DNA from: Leptobrachium leishanense
Lineage: Eukaryota; Chordata; Amphibia; Anura; Megophryidae
Direction: 5' to 3'
Length of the DNA: 64,000 nt
Assembly (NCBI GenBank): GCA_009667805.1
Contig: RXON01001631.1
Coordinates: forward strand, 59,478 to 123,477
Both the position numbers and the translations under genes were made by a program. Positions 26,821 to 39,098 of the stretch are shown here, one piece after another. The number at the start of each line of letters is the position of its first letter. Position 1 is the first letter of the stretch. The notes below the pieces were generated by a model. It was not told the DNA's origin. It was given only the letters and a program-made list of their open reading frames with translations, and did not search any database.

Positions 26821-26914
26821 GTTGGAAATTTTGTGTTTTCACTTTTTTTTTTTTAAATCATTTTCTGTTGGTTGTAAACACAGCTTTTAATTGATATTTA
26901 CGTCCGTATATTAG

Positions 26915-27012
26915 AAACGCCGTCAGATTCTGATCACAGGAAGAAAAAGAAGAAGCAAAGGGAGGATGATCCAGAAAGACGTAGGAAAAAGAAAGACAAG
27001 AAGAAAAAGAAG
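26915..27012 (+). CDS. med19: MED19 coding exon (lysine-rich)
   Basis: After a 94-bp intron it encodes ETPSDSDHRKKKKKQRED and then a DPERRRKKKDKKKKK tract, the basic C-terminal region with nuclear-localisation character. Donor gtgagc. The human counterpart is ETPSDSDHKKKKKKKEEDP. Confidence 0.95.
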
Positions 27013-27059
27013 GTGAGCACATGTAGTATATACATGGATAATTCTAATTACAGACTAGA

Positions 27060-27209
27060 ACGTCTATTCAACGAAAGGTGAAAATCAGGAGAAGGGCACA
27101 ATCTAGATCAAATAGCTGATTTGGAATTTTTCTGGTTTGGCTATTTTGACCTAGAATTTTCACTTCTTCAGTCATTCTCCTGAGTTTCACCTTTCTTTGA
27201 ATAGACCTG
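27060..27209. mobile_element. Short MITE related to the 17403 element
   Basis: Ends gtctattcaacgaaaggtga and (inverted) ggtctattcaaagaaaggtg. Its inverted interior matches caggagaatgactg and ctaggtcaaaata of the 17403 copy. Confidence 0.7.
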
Positions 27210-27718
27210 TAAATGTCATGATAGTATGTCCAAAACATTTATATATTATCTAGGGGGGGTCACTCTGATATTCCCATTTTTACATTGTCCTTTTCTATAT
27301 TTTTATACCACGTTGTGAGGCTTATAGACAGGAGTGAGAGTAACCACTGATGGTTTCAGGTACAGAGCCAAATTATTGATATAATCAACAGCGCTGAACA
27401 AATGTACTATTGATGGTTCCCCACCTGATCTGGAATTTTGAGATCATTGCACAGCTTCTGATGTCAAAACATTCTAACAAAGGACACCTGAACATGAGCT
27501 GTACCTTCTGGTTGTGCAGTCCTTATGCCTCCCTTCAGTACGTTTGTGGGTAACATACCTCTCCAGTAAGTGTCCTTGGGCAAGACACCTAACGGTACAT
27601 ACTCGCCACCCAGGACATACTTGAAAACGAGAGAAATCTCAATGTATCCTTCCTGGTAAAATCCTTTCTCAAAAAAAAAATATCTGAAAATCACAGCCCA
27701 GATATAACCTGTTTAAAG

Positions 27719-28321
27719 CAGTGTTTCTGCTCGGGACCCCCAAGCAGGCCAGGTTTTGCAGATAGCTGAAGCACCGCACAGCACAGGTATGATTTGCTGC
27801 TCAGTGATTGCAGGATTTAGGCTAGGGTCAGACGAGCGTGATTTCAACGGACGTCCGTGCACACGGACGTACGTCAGTACGGAAGACGCAGTAGTGGCCA
27901 CACAGTACGTTTATTCACTGACGTATATTTTGACGGATGTAGGAGAGAAAATAAAATAAAAAGCAAAACATTTTGTCCCTGAAAAATACTGGACGTATAA
28001 CCGTCTGACCACATTCCATCACTCACACACAAAGCTATGCGGACGTTGCAGACGCAGCGCACTTTGTGCGGCCGTTCTAGGAGTTGTACGTTCTTGCGTC
28101 CGTGGGCCGCGGCCATTGTGCGTCCGCAGTTCAGTGCGGACGTACTTCGTGTGTCGGGCTCCGATGGGCTTTCTGTCATGCTATCACGGACGTACTTTTA
28201 GGCGCAATCACGGACGTGAACACTACGCTCGTCTGACCCCAGCCTCAGTCTGCTTTTCCCCAAGGTGATCTGTGAAATCTGGCCTGTTTGGGGATCCCGA
28301 GGAGAGGTTTGAGAAACACTG
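27719..28321. mobile_element. hAT-like MITE (CAGTGTTTC ends) split by another MITE
   Basis: Ends CAGTGTTTCTG and (inverted) CAGTGTTTCTC are flanked by gtttaaag (27711-27718) and ctttaaag (28322-28329), an almost perfect 8-bp target duplication. A second MITE occupies 27820-28244. Sister copies are at about 28463-28650 and 28863-29045. Confidence 0.8.
27820..28244. mobile_element. Harbinger-like MITE inside the hAT-like MITE
   Basis: Terminal repeats ggctagggtcagacgagcgt and (inverted) ggctggggtcagacgagcgt are flanked by TTA/TCA. Excising it restores the gattcagtctgc sequence seen in the sister hAT-like MITE at 28570. The interior is full of ggacgt/acgtcc motifs. Confidence 0.75.
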
Positions 28322-28462
28322 CTTTAAAGTGTAAATCTCATAGCCAGGTAGTCTGTATGACTATATAACCCATGGACAGTCATGGAGCCTGAGGAGCGCT
28401 TCATCCAAAATTGAGGGTGCGTTTGGCTATTTAAACCTTTCGTGAATAGCCAAGCTTGCACA

Positions 28463-28650
28463 GGTTTTTTTAAGTCCGTTCCTAAGTCTCAGGACCCGCT
28501 GACACACCAGGTTTTCCAGATATCTGAAGCACAGCACAGGTGATATGATTTGCTGCTCAGTGATTGCACGATTCAGTCTGCATTTCCCCAAGGTGATCCT
28601 TAAAACCTGGCCTGTTAGGGGTACTTGAGGACCAGGGTTGGGAAACGTTA
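28463..28650. mobile_element. hAT-like MITE, second copy (left end degraded)
   Basis: Shares gatttgctgctcagtgattg, cccaaggtgatcc and the ggttgggaaacg end with the copies on either side. Confidence 0.7.
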
Positions 28651-28862
28651 TTTCTTTAGGTAATACCGCCTCACACTCTTTCTGCATATTGTGTTTCCAA
28701 TTCTTATAGTTTTCTACTTTAGTCTATTTGCCTTCAGTAATATTGCAAAACCTTCTATGTCCTCCCTGACTGCGTTTATATTCTTAGCGTTCTCTGCATT
28801 TCCTTACTTGGGGCTTTTAAATAATTTTGGGTAACTATATGGGAAGATGCATGCATGTAGTG

Positions 28863-29045
28863 CAGTGTTTCCCAAACCTGTCCTCAGGATCCCCTGACAT
28901 GTCAGGTATGCCAGATATTTGAAGCACATCACAGGTGATATGATTTGCTGCTTAGTGATTTCAGGATTCAGTCTGCATTTCCCCCAAGGTGACCCTTAAA
29001 ATCTGGCCTGCTTGATGGTCTCGGGGACAGGTTTGGGAAACACTG
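28863..29045. mobile_element. hAT-like MITE, third copy
   Basis: Complete inverted ends CAGTGTTTCCCAAACCTGTC and the matching right end at 29045. The interior is collinear with the other two copies. Confidence 0.8.
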
Positions 29046-30092
29046 ATGTACACTGCGTTACATGGAAAAGTCCTTGAGTCACACATGGTAGAGTATCTGT
29101 CAATAATGCATTTAGTAGTTTGTTTGTAACTCTTTAAGCACTCAAGATGAAATTATATAATATATATATATATGAACAACACATGGGGGGGTAGCACTCA
29201 GCCTTAACTAAGCGTTTCAGTGCGGGTGCGTCTCAAAATAAAATACAAAACAAAAACATGGAGAGAGCACTCCAGACAAACAAATTCAAAAACCTGCAAC
29301 AACAGCTCCATGCATGGGTACATAATACCAGCTTTTACCACATGGTGAAAATTTCTTAACTCTGAGCTTTGCTGAATAAAATGGTGGAAATTTGGTTCGC
29401 AATGAACGGCCATGAATTGCTTAAGCCTGCCAACAGCGTCAATGTAATCCACCCTCTGGCAGGTCCTACTCTGCAAATAGATATATATATATGTGTGTGT
29501 GTGTGTGTGATAAAGACACTGGATGCAAGGCTTAGTACTCCCTCTTTTATTATTCATTCATAAAAGCAGCAGAATACAGCAGCACATAAAAAAAACCAGA
29601 ATATAAAACAAACACCTACTTCTGTGGAGCCTGACTAAACATAGGATTCCCTCTCTAGCTATTGGGCGGCTAGGCCACTTGCCAATAAATTGAACAGCAT
29701 ATCAAAGTACTTCCCTTAGAGTTCAGGAGTTTCTTTCCTCCCTTCCTTCCTTGGTGTAGCCAGCACACAGACTGCTCACTCTCTCTCTAGGAACCACACA
29801 CACCTCTATATGGGCAGGGCAGACTTGATTTAGGCATAGGTTTAGGATTAACCCTATAGTGGGAAAATGGCATTCTCCATATGCCTACTAATATATCTAT
29901 GGTCTACCACCCTGCCCCTACTTACACTGTCAATATATAGATGTCAATATCTTGATGAAAGCCTCAGAGAGGCTGAAACATTGATACAGCATGGAGCGAT
30001 AAAGATGCTTTTACAGTCCTGGACTGCCGCCATCACTTTTTGAAATTGTGCCTATATACCTGTATATAATTTATTTACTTATTTTCCCCCAG
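29046..30092 (+). other. Last MED19 intron, 3' part
   Basis: Contains TA and GT microsatellites (29155-29174, 29488-29509), unclassified repeat-like sequence (29570-29930) and a hammerhead-like motif at 29952. No coding frame is present except the exon that follows. Confidence 0.5.
29948..29986 (+). ncRNA. Degenerate hammerhead-like motif
   Basis: TTGATGA (one base off CTGATGA) at 29952 is followed by a 6-bp stem II (agcctc/gaggct, 3-nt loop), GAAA at 29975-29978 and cattgatac. The core order is conserved but the first core base is changed, so it is probably inactive. Confidence 0.4.
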
Positions 30093-30149
30093 AGCCGCCA
30101 CAGCCCCGAACACCCAGGAGCAGCAAGTTCACAGAGTGGTCTTCGCTAG
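30093..30149 (+). CDS. med19: MED19 terminal coding exon
   Basis: Acceptor cccccag. It encodes SRHSPEHPGAASSQSGLR and stop TAG (30147-30149). Human MED19 ends NRHSPDHPGMGSSQ...SLR, so this is the true C-terminus. The visible exons sum to about 165 residues in one consistent frame. Confidence 0.96.
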   Translation, partial: SRHSPEHPGAASSQSGLR

Positions 30150-30198
30150 ATTAACTACAATGCAGATTACAATTTTTTTTTTTAATATACTTTTTTTT

Positions 30199-30204
30199 AA
30201 TAAA
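30199..30204 (+). terminator. MED19 polyadenylation signal
   Basis: AATAAA 50 bp after the stop codon, followed by T/GT-rich sequence (about 30226-30245). It gives a very short 3' UTR. Confidence 0.75.
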
Positions 30205-30249
30205 TGTCCCTTATCTTTCCAACAATTTTGCACTGTTTTGGAGTTTGAA

Positions 30250-31910
30250 AAATTTAAGAATAAAGAAAAGAAAAAAACCACGTGTGTGTGACGTTTTGGT
30301 TTGTCTGTAAAATTTCAAAACTGTGAGGTAAGAGGAGAGGGATGTTTCTGGATACGTTTGTTTCCTGTCTGCATGTGGCAGTGTGATTGAGTGGAGAGCA
30401 AAAGGTAAGTGAAGATCCATCGGGATATAGCCAATTATTTTTTTCGATTCCAATAACCTCTAATAATCTGGTCATTGGTTGGGACTGAAAATCTGAAGAG
30501 GGGGAGGGATAAAAAGTATTCTTTTAGTTTGTCCATCAGGAGAAAGGAATTTAGAATGGGTGGGCTCGTAGTATGAATGATGGGTTGGAGGTGTTTTGGC
30601 ATCCAAAAATTTGTGGAAGTACCCGAGACCATAAAATACTCTATGGTTAAAACGGGAGGGGGGGGCAGAGTGGTTGCACATTAACCCATCTTGACCCTTT
30701 CCGCATCGCCTCAAGTTACTAATTTAGAGTTTATAAATTCTCATTCTTTACTTTTGAACTCTGCATTGCTAACCAAGCTCTCTACAGACCAAAATCATTC
30801 ATCCCCAATAAATAGAGACTTTAAAAGTGTAATCTCCAGTGCTTTTGTTCTGGACAATAGGTGGGGGTACTCCCACGCCCAGGGAAAAACTGATTATTAT
30901 GGCTATTTTTCGTGTCCCAATAAATACTCCTTTTAAAGACAGAGGCAATTTTACACGTTCAGAACACTTCTAAAAGTAGAATTTCAGTAATTTGCCTGTT
31001 CAACCATAATTTACCACTTTCATATTAAGAGCACCCAGGTGCGTACCTCACGATGCTGCCAAGACGCTCGCTGTCATTATTACTTTGTGGAGTGAGGCAG
31101 CAGATATTTTGGCAATTCTGGGAGCAATACCATCCTTTTGGATGCAGGGCTAGAGGGCAACGCCGGGCTGCGGCAAGGACACAGGCGCAGAATTTTACGC
31201 ACAGCAGCCTGTTTAAAGAGAAATACATGCATTTACAAACACAGCCACAAATTCACATACATAATTATACCAGCCACGCATTCACATACATAACTATACC
31301 CCCTACACCCCAGGGGTATGTAGCAATAAAACTCCCAGTAATGTGCGCTGTGTATGAGCGTATCACAGAGCTCCACAGCTTTTTTGACCCCTCCGGCCAA
31401 TCCCATTCTTCATTACACACCCCCATGGCCCCTCCCTTCTTTTTACACAGGTCCTTCACTTTTGTTTTTATGCAGGTCCCCTCTTTTATTTCTAGACAAG
31501 CCCTGTTTTTTCAAAACCAGCCAGGTCCCGTGTTTTTTTAATGCCCTTTTAGGTCCCTTTTTTTTTTTCTCTCTGAAATCAGGCAGGTCCAGTCCCCCCC
31601 CCCCCATCGCTACTCACCAGCCTCAGCTGTTCCTCCACGCTGGCTCCGCACTTGTCCTCTGCGCTGTTGCCTCCTCCTCTTCTCGCGTCTGTAATGTCAC
31701 GTTGGTGACCCATCAACGTGACCCACCAACGTGAATCTCGCAGATCAGGCGAGAGGGGGTGGGGGAATGCAGCTCCCAGACTCACAATAAGAGTGTGGGA
31801 GGCACGCTGCAGCGCTGCCGCTGACCAGACAGCTCCGGATTCGGACTCTGAGAGTCCGATACCAGAGCTGTGGAATAGGAAGATGGCGGTATTCACGAGT
31901 GTAACTCTGG
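30250..31910. other. Intergenic stretch, nothing identified
   Basis: No convincing frame. It contains GC-rich repeat-like sequence at 31600-31900 with small palindromes (gtcacgttggtgac, caacgtgacccaccaacgtg), but no partner copy in the window. Confidence 0.4.
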
Positions 31911-31911
31911 G

Positions 31912-34900
31912 TTAAATTTTGGCTACCGCGAACGGTAACCCCGAGCCACACTCGGGCTGTATACTCACCGCATCCTGCGCTCCCTTGCTGTCCCCCGCAG
32001 TGTGATCGTGGCGACTTGCTTCCTGGTAACGCTCCCTGCGAGTCATGCGATGCAGGGGGGTGGGACCAGGCAGCAAATTAGAAAACTGATAGATATCTAT
32101 TTTAAAGTGTAAAATCGAAAGAGCAAAGAGAGGCTGAGCCCGGAGCCAGTAACAAAGTGTGCGTCCCACCGTAGGGGCCCGCCTAGATGACAGGGGGACA
32201 TGCCGTGGAAAAAGCCAGGGCAAGGCCCGAAGAGGGCACTCAGCCAGGGCCCACTCCAGGTCCAGCCATCTACGGGTGGATCCCAATTCCATCCAGTCCA
32301 GAAGCCTAGTGAGGTGGCTAGCATACAGATAAAGTCCAAGATCTGGTAAAGACAATCCACCTGAGGCAACGGGTTTGCACATGGTAGTGAATTTAAGACG
32401 GGGTCGCTTTCCCGCCCAAATAAAATCTATAAACGGTCTCCGTACTTCCATGAGCCAACCCCTAGGGACCTGCAATGGTATGGTCTGGATAAGATAGAGA
32501 AGACGGGGCAAGATGTTCATTTTCAAAACCCCGACTATACCCAGCCACGAAATAAACTTTGAGGACCAATCCTTTGTATCCTGGCGAATAGTAGATAGCA
32601 GGAGCAAAAAATGAAGGGAGGAAATTTTACATACATCTCCGTGAAGCCAAATGCCCAAATAACGCAATTTTTCTGCACACCACCTGAACGGAAATCTGCG
32701 TTGAAGAGTCACCGCATCAGATAGCGGGGATGGAGATATTCAAAATTTCAGCTTTAGTCATTAATTTTAAAGCCCGAGAGAGCCCCATAAGTATCAAGTT
32801 CTGCCACTACCTCTGGGAGGGAGACCACCGGGTCTGTAAGCATAAAGAGGAGATCATCCACATAAGCAGAGACCTTGTGATGGTGGGATTGACCATGAAT
32901 GCACGTGATCCGTCCGTTTAAGCGAATGGAAGCTAGTAAAGGCTCCAATGTGAGTGCAAGGAGCAACTGAGAAAGCGGGCAACCCTGACGTGTCCCGTTC
33001 TGAATCTGAATACTTTCCGTAAGCGCTCCGTTCACTTTAATCCGTGCCGTTGAGTGATCCTAAATGGCGTCTGTCTATGCGAGAAAAGCGCTATCTAGCC
33101 CAAATTTAATCACATCAATCTCATGAATGGCAACAGTACCCTATCGAATGCCTTCTCGGTGTCTGTAGATAAGAGCCCGAGCAGACTGCCTATGAGCCAA
33201 GCTGATAACATCAATCACTCGAGTGGTAGCGTCCCTCGCTTCCCTCCCAGGGATAAATCCAACCTGATCCGGGTCAACCAGTGTCAGAAACTTCAAGTCA
33301 CAGTTCAATAATGAGATTGGACGGTAACTGGCGCAAAGTAGGTGATCTTTCTCAGGTTTCGGAATCAGGGTGATAGAGGCCGCCAAGGTAGCCTGATGAA
33401 GGTGGGCACCCTCCTTCAGTGCGTAAAAAGCGGAGAGCCAATGCGGGGCTAGAGTGTCACGGAAACTTTTATAATACTCCAAGGTGAGTCCATCCGGTCC
33501 AGGGCTTTTATTATTCTTTGACTACTTGAGCTACCAACAGTTCGTCCAACTTAATAGGAAGGCTCATAGCCTCAGATTCCTCCCTGGTCAGGGTGCGAGA
33601 GAGAGTGCAATCCCGGTAATCGCAGATGGATTGTGTCTTCAACGTTGGGTCAACGTCAGATTGAATAGAGTATAGCTCCTGAAAAAAAGTGCAGAATTCC
33701 GTCGCGATAAGGGCTGGGTGCATCGTGATTTCAGAAGCCGAGATGCGGATACGGGGGATATATGCCCTCTGGCGACGAACTTGCAATTGGTGCACCAGGA
33801 GGCGGCCAGGTTTATTCTCATGTAACGCAAAGAAGGCTCTAGACTTAATGGCCTGCAATTTAAGATCAGCGTTTAAGTGATCAGCCAACAATTGGCGTGC
33901 TTGTAAAAGGCGCTGATACACCTCATCAGACCCTGAAGCGACATGCTCATCTTGTAGCCATCGGATATCCACAAGCAGGGTTTGAAGGTGGGCAATATTC
34001 TGCTTCTTGCACGCCGAGCCTCTGCCAATAAAGAACCCCCGAACGCACGCCTTATGCGCTTCCCAGATAGTGGGGAGGGGGACGTCTTCGGTGACATTGT
34101 CCAGGAAAAAATCTGAAAGAAGTGTTTGTGCATCTACGATAACCTGCGGATCGGAAAGAAGTGAGATATTCAACCGCCAATTGCGTTCCTTGGGTATGCA
34201 TAAGGGGGAGGATATAGAGAAGGAGACTGCCACATGATCTGACCAGATGCGAACCTCAATCACAGAACCCTTGACCAAAGAAACACCGTGTTGTGGCATA
34301 AAAAAATTTAATTCAATCTGGAATAGGACGAATTAACTGCCGAGTAAAACGAAAAGTCTCGATCCTGCCCATGAAATGCCCTCCATACATCTACCAACTG
34401 ATAGGAATCCAGTAAGCAGCGGATCTGGCGGAGTATGCGGTCGGGGACCGAAGAAACGCCACTCGAAGTGTCAAGGCACGGATCAAGTGGCACATTAAAG
34501 TCCCCCGCCAGAACCAGAGGACCGACCTGAAAGGCCGCAAGCTTACAAAGTATGCCCACAAGGCAGCGGTATTGGGACTTGTTAGGTAAATATATCGAGG
34601 CAAACGTGTACGGTTCACCCGCAATCGTGCCTTTAGTGAAGAGAAACCGACCTGCCTCATCCCGGCGCGTTTCAACCTCGATAAAAGGAACAGCCGCTGC
34701 AAACCGTATAGCAAGCCCCTGGACTTTCCACCCGTAATATTACTGTAAAAACCCAAGGGGAAATTACAGTCTGTGAGGGACATGGTGGTATCCCCACGGA
34801 AGTGAGTCTCCTGAAGGAACACCACCGATGCTCGGAGGGCTCTGAGTTCCCGCAGTATTTGACGTTGTTTCTCAGCGGCATTCGAACCGTTCACATTGTA

Positions 34901-34939
34901 AGATAACAAGCGTAGCTGCTTGTCCCTGTAGGCAGCCAT
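31912..34939 (-). pseudogene. L1/Tx1 ORF2: AP endonuclease and reverse transcriptase
   Basis: From the start (MAAYRDKQLRLLSYNVNG at 34939) the frames cover the apurinic-type endonuclease (LSYNVNG, FLQETH, AGDFN at about 34500, SDHVAV at about 34235). The RT follows (LIPKPEKD, SYRPISLLNCDLK, YVDDLLF near 32890) and then part of the post-RT region (NILPRLLYL, FIWAGKRPRL). Frame changes occur near 34600, 34300, 33500, 33100 and 32750. The cysteine-rich C-terminus is absent. LINE ORF2 nicks the target and copies the RNA at the break; this copy cannot. Confidence 0.85.
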
Positions 34940-36393
34940 GGCCAAGAGTGATGAAAGGAGGCAAAGGAGCAAAAGAGGCAGAGAGAAGCGTCAATAGAGA
35001 GAAGAGTGGGAGAAAAGGGGAAGCCGTAGAAAAGAAAAGCGGAAAGAAAGAGGGAACACCAAGAAAGACAAGACGTACTAACAAACAACAGGACTTACAA
35101 GACAACAGAAACACACGACTGAGGAAAGGGGAAAAGGGAATTGAGAAATGTGGTGAACCCAGAGAATAGAGGTCGGGGAGGCTAAAAATCACTGCCCCAA
35201 AAAATCCTCTAGGGAGTGATACACCGATCCTCGTGGGGGGGGGGGTATAGTGAAATCTATCTACTGGTCTGCAGCCGCAGACAGTCAACACAGAACACCA
35301 ATAAAACAGTCCCACAGTCCCAACTCAAAATATGTTAAACACAACATTACCAGGCAACCTCCGTTACTAATATACAGGTAACAAAGCGCAGGGCATGAAG
35401 AAGAAAAAAAAGTGAAAAGACACAGACCTCAATGAAGTACATCGCATCACAATTTGACCCAGTCGCCCTCCCTCCCACCCACATCCCACATTACTAGGAC
35501 TACTTGATCGTCTGTGAATATCCAAAAAGAACATCTCCAATTGACGCTATTATACAGTTCCGGACCCCTGTCCGTGGTTTGTTTTCTTCCCCCCTCCATC
35601 CCCCTCTATACAAATCTATAGAATGAAAGCGGGCCGGGGGGGGGTGGAGCTGACTGTGAACAAGAGCAGATGCATGCTGAGGAGCTCTGCCGATATTTGG
35701 CTTTTACTGCTGATTTTATTTGCGACCCTCTCGTCCAGCATTATATCTTTGCAGAGCCAAGGACCCTTAGATACGCTGGGGCACCCTGAGTTGCGGTTTC
35801 CCGATCGTTTGCTGGCGTGTTTCCGCTCCAGCAGGATTCGGGCCTAGTGCGGCCTACTCAGACCGGGGACTTTCCTGATGCTCGGTGCGGAGGTGGTCAC
35901 GGGCCGTGGACAGTTTGCCTACCCCTGAAGGATGGGTAAGAAGAACTTGTAGACCAGGAGGAGAACCGGAGACCTCTCGTCGGAGCCAGCAAGATATCAG
36001 GGAGTCGCTGGGAGGCAGATATGCTGTGGCAGGTTCGACCACCTTACCCCCGGGCTTCAGCTCCTCAGAAGATGACGAACTCCCGTGGTCCCTGGGAAAT
36101 GAGACTGCTGTGGACTGGCTGGATCAGGCCCCCCGAGAGGGGGGCCAGGTGACACTGGGCCCAGCTACGAAGAAACGGGCCCAGAAGGAAAGGAGGGCCC
36201 AGGTGGCGAGGTCCCAGGAGGCCCTGGAGACTCCCATCCATAACTTCACAGGGAGGCTCTGAGGAGGGCCTGCTACTTCCTGGCGGGAACACTGTGTCGC
36301 CACGGCCCCAGGGTCGTCTCCGAGTCGAATCTGGAGCAGCAGACGCCGAGTGCTTCTGGAAGATTGGGGTCTCCCTCAGATAATGACTAAATT

Positions 36394-37077
36394 TTGACTC
36401 CCCCTGATACTGATGCCACTTCTTTTCCAGTGACAGATGACACGGGATCAACGATAATGGGCGATAACCAAAGTTTTTTGACTGAGATTAGATTTACGTG
36501 GTCTGCTGCGCTGTCTGGGGTACGATCTGAAGTGGAAGAGCTACGCTCCCATGTGGTGGCGGTTCGGGAACAGACTGCAGATGTGGTAGCGGAGCAATCT
36601 GTCCTCTCGTCTCAGGTGGGTGAACTGAGAGGTCAGGTCGACCTCCTGACTCGTACAGTGGAGACCCTTGAATCCAGACACCGCAGGCGAAACATCCGGG
36701 TTTCGGGGGTTCCGGAGTCGGTACCCCTGTTGGAGCTACTCCCTTATGTGACCCGATTGACACACCAGATATCTGGGTCTTCTGCCGATGAGACAGGCAT
36801 GTTCAGCTCAGTGTTCCGGATCCGTAAGGCTGCGATGGCCCCCCAGAGTGCCCCGAGAGATGTCGTTGTAGTCGCTAAAGACATCGCTGTGAAGAAGCGG
36901 ATTATGTCTGCCCTGGCAGCACGGGCAACGGTGCAATTTGAAGGTACATCGCTGACACTCTATAATGACCTACCATTCTTGACCCTACTGGTGAGACGAC
37001 GGTTTCGGGACGTGACGGCTTTTCTCTGTCGTAGAAAGGTGTCAACTACCAATGGGGACTGGCCGGATCTCTTGTAG
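36394..37077 (+). CDS. L1-type ORF1 protein of the half-LINE
   Basis: A 227-residue open frame with no stops. It has a Ser/Thr-rich start, a heptad-type coiled coil (about residues 35-90, SALSGVRSEVEELRSHVV... pattern), then RRRNIRVSGVPE opening the RRM-like domain, and a C-terminal basic domain with VRRRFRDVTAFL. This is the architecture of L1 ORF1p, an RNA-binding trimeric chaperone of the retrotransposition particle. A start at the internal Met before GDNQSF (about 36457) is also possible. The intact frame in a non-autonomous copy suggests youth or selection on the protein. Confidence 0.75.
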   Translation: MTPPDTDATSFPVTDDTGSTIMGDNQSFLTEIRFTWSAALSGVRSEVEELRSHVVAVREQTADVVAEQSVLSSQVGELRGQVDLLTRTVETLESRHRRRNIRVSGVPESVPLLELLPYVTRLTHQISGSSADETGMFSSVFRIRKAAMAPQSAPRDVVVVAKDIAVKKRIMSALAARATVQFEGTSLTLYNDLPFLTLLVRRRFRDVTAFLCRRKVSTTNGDWPDLL

Positions 37078-37933
37078 TGACATACGGAGCGATACCCCTT
37101 GTCAGCTCCGAACCAGCTGAGGCCTGGCCGATACTGGCTGGAGCGGGACTCTCCTTGGAATCAGCGGACGCTTCACCTGGTTGATGACCTTTTTTCTGGA
37201 TATGAATCTGACACCACGTTTTTGTTGGGATACTGTTCCCCCACTGTTGAGTTGTGTCCCCGTGACACGGTGACATTTTCTGTGGACCTTCATGTTTTCT
37301 GCACCAGTTTTTTCATGCGTGGGACTCCTCTGTTTCATTTTTTAGAAATCTCTAGTCTCCCCGATTACAAGAGTTTCTCCCCAGTTATTTCCCCCTCCCC
37401 CCGCATTCAGAGACGAAGTAGACAATTTTTGAGGACGTTCTGCCCTTTTTTTTTATTTTTTTAATTCATTTATTTTTTGTAATTAAGTCGTCATATAAAC
37501 AGAAAGAGTAAGGGCCTCGCAGGGCCAGATGTGACGCTATCAACAGAAACACTTCTTAAGAAAATAACATGGGGGGGGTCGAATGAAAAATCTGCAGAAT
37601 TTCGGAGAAGGGGGGGGAGGGGGGAGTAACAGAAAGCCATCAAAAAACATCCAAAACACTTCAGAAAAATAAAATGTAAGAATAAAAGAAAACCAAAAGT
37701 CTCAAATTTAGTCCCCTCTGGGGAGTGTCAGCAGTGAAAAACAATAAAATAAAGACCCGAAGCGTCTCAGAGCAGCATAAAACAAGGGGGGGGGAGGAAA
37801 CGTTAAGACATAGTGGACTTCAAAACACAGCTAGAAGACTGCGAAGGGGGATTATAAAAGGAAAATAAAAACAAAAACCAGCTTTTACTCAGCAAGAATC
37901 AGGGTAAAGAAAGAAAAAAAAAGAAAAACAAAG

Positions 37934-39017
37934 TGTAGCGCTGTGCTAAAAATCTTGCTGTGGCAGTACCTATTTTTGGCCACAAGATGGAGACTATCGC
38001 AATCAGAGATACTGGACATTGGGACTACAATAACTGGCATGCTTTGCAAGAAGCCAGGAAGTGGGTGGAGACTGGACACTTACATCCTCTGCCTCGTGGA
38101 GAAAGTTCCAGAGCGCGCCAGGGGATGAGAGAAAGCAGACGCACTGAGGAGACTGCTGGAGGAGCTAGGCCAAAGCCCGAGGGAGACCTGTAATTCCTAT
38201 TTGGGTCACTCAACCTGAGGAGAAGGAGACTTGCCAGTACCCAGACAACAGCTGCAGACCGGCGGAATCGAACGGAGAGCAGGCGGGGAGCTGGACAAGC
38301 TGCATGAAGGTAGACAACGGATCCGGCCGCTAGTATCCCCAGTCAAAAAATCGGGTGGAGAGACGTCCTGGGTCAGCGGAGCCTAAAGCAGTCATCAGAT
38401 GGGTGAGAGGCCTCCAAGGCTGTTTGTATGATTAAAGGACGCTCTGCTGTTTTTTCTCTTTTAAGTTCACAGGGCCCCAACTGACTAGTCGAAGACTTTC
38501 CTTTAATAAATTCACTGGCCAGTTGAACAGTACCCGGGTACCACACACACACAGATACGCTTCTCACATTCTGGAACTTAACTTGTACAGGACTCCTTTC
38601 CTTTTGCGAATCAGAACGGGGGTTAAAGTCAAAGATACGTTCCGAATACATTTTTCTCTTTTTTTCCGCTGCGCGTTTGCCGTAATACGAAGGGATTGTA
38701 TGTTTGGGGTTTTGCTACGTGTCCCTTTTTTTCTGAACTATCGGGAAATTGTATTGCTTTTATGTTCGGTTGCGAATATTTTATTTTCCGAAATACGAAG
38801 CCTCGTGTTTCGTTTCTTTTCCGCTACGCGTTTTACCGGGATACGAAAATACTGTAAAAATACTTGTGAATACCGTGTCTTAACATCTGCTCAAATATTT
38901 TAGTAAACTATATAAATATAAAAAACTCACAACTGTGTTGGAGTATATTTATTCCCTAGTGCGGGGAGACTGACCCGTGGTTCATTTTCAGCGGCTCCTC
39001 CGGGAGTGAGCGCTACA
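37934..39017 (+). repeat. Gypsy LTR, inverted copy
   Basis: Starts tgtagcgctgtgctaaaaat, ends gggagtgagcgctaca. It contains tatataaatataaaa near 38910. It is the reverse complement of the LTR at 45257-46340 instead of a direct copy. Confidence 0.93.
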
Positions 39018-39098
39018 CGCTCTCCCCCTCCTAGAACTCTTGGGTCTCTCCAAGGAGGTACAACAGTTACATTACGTTCCACAATATTTGAATACAAT

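Noticed and set aside
34872..35315. 147-residue minus-strand frame upstream of ORF2
   Set aside because: Ser/Phe/Leu-rich reading of the pyrimidine-rich inter-ORF region of the L1; not conserved protein.
38523..38903. 126-residue frame in the Gypsy LTR, mirrored at 45371-45751
   Set aside because: The same sequence occurs in both LTRs because they are inverted copies. The frame shows no domain and lies across promoter-like sequence, so it is not treated as a gene.
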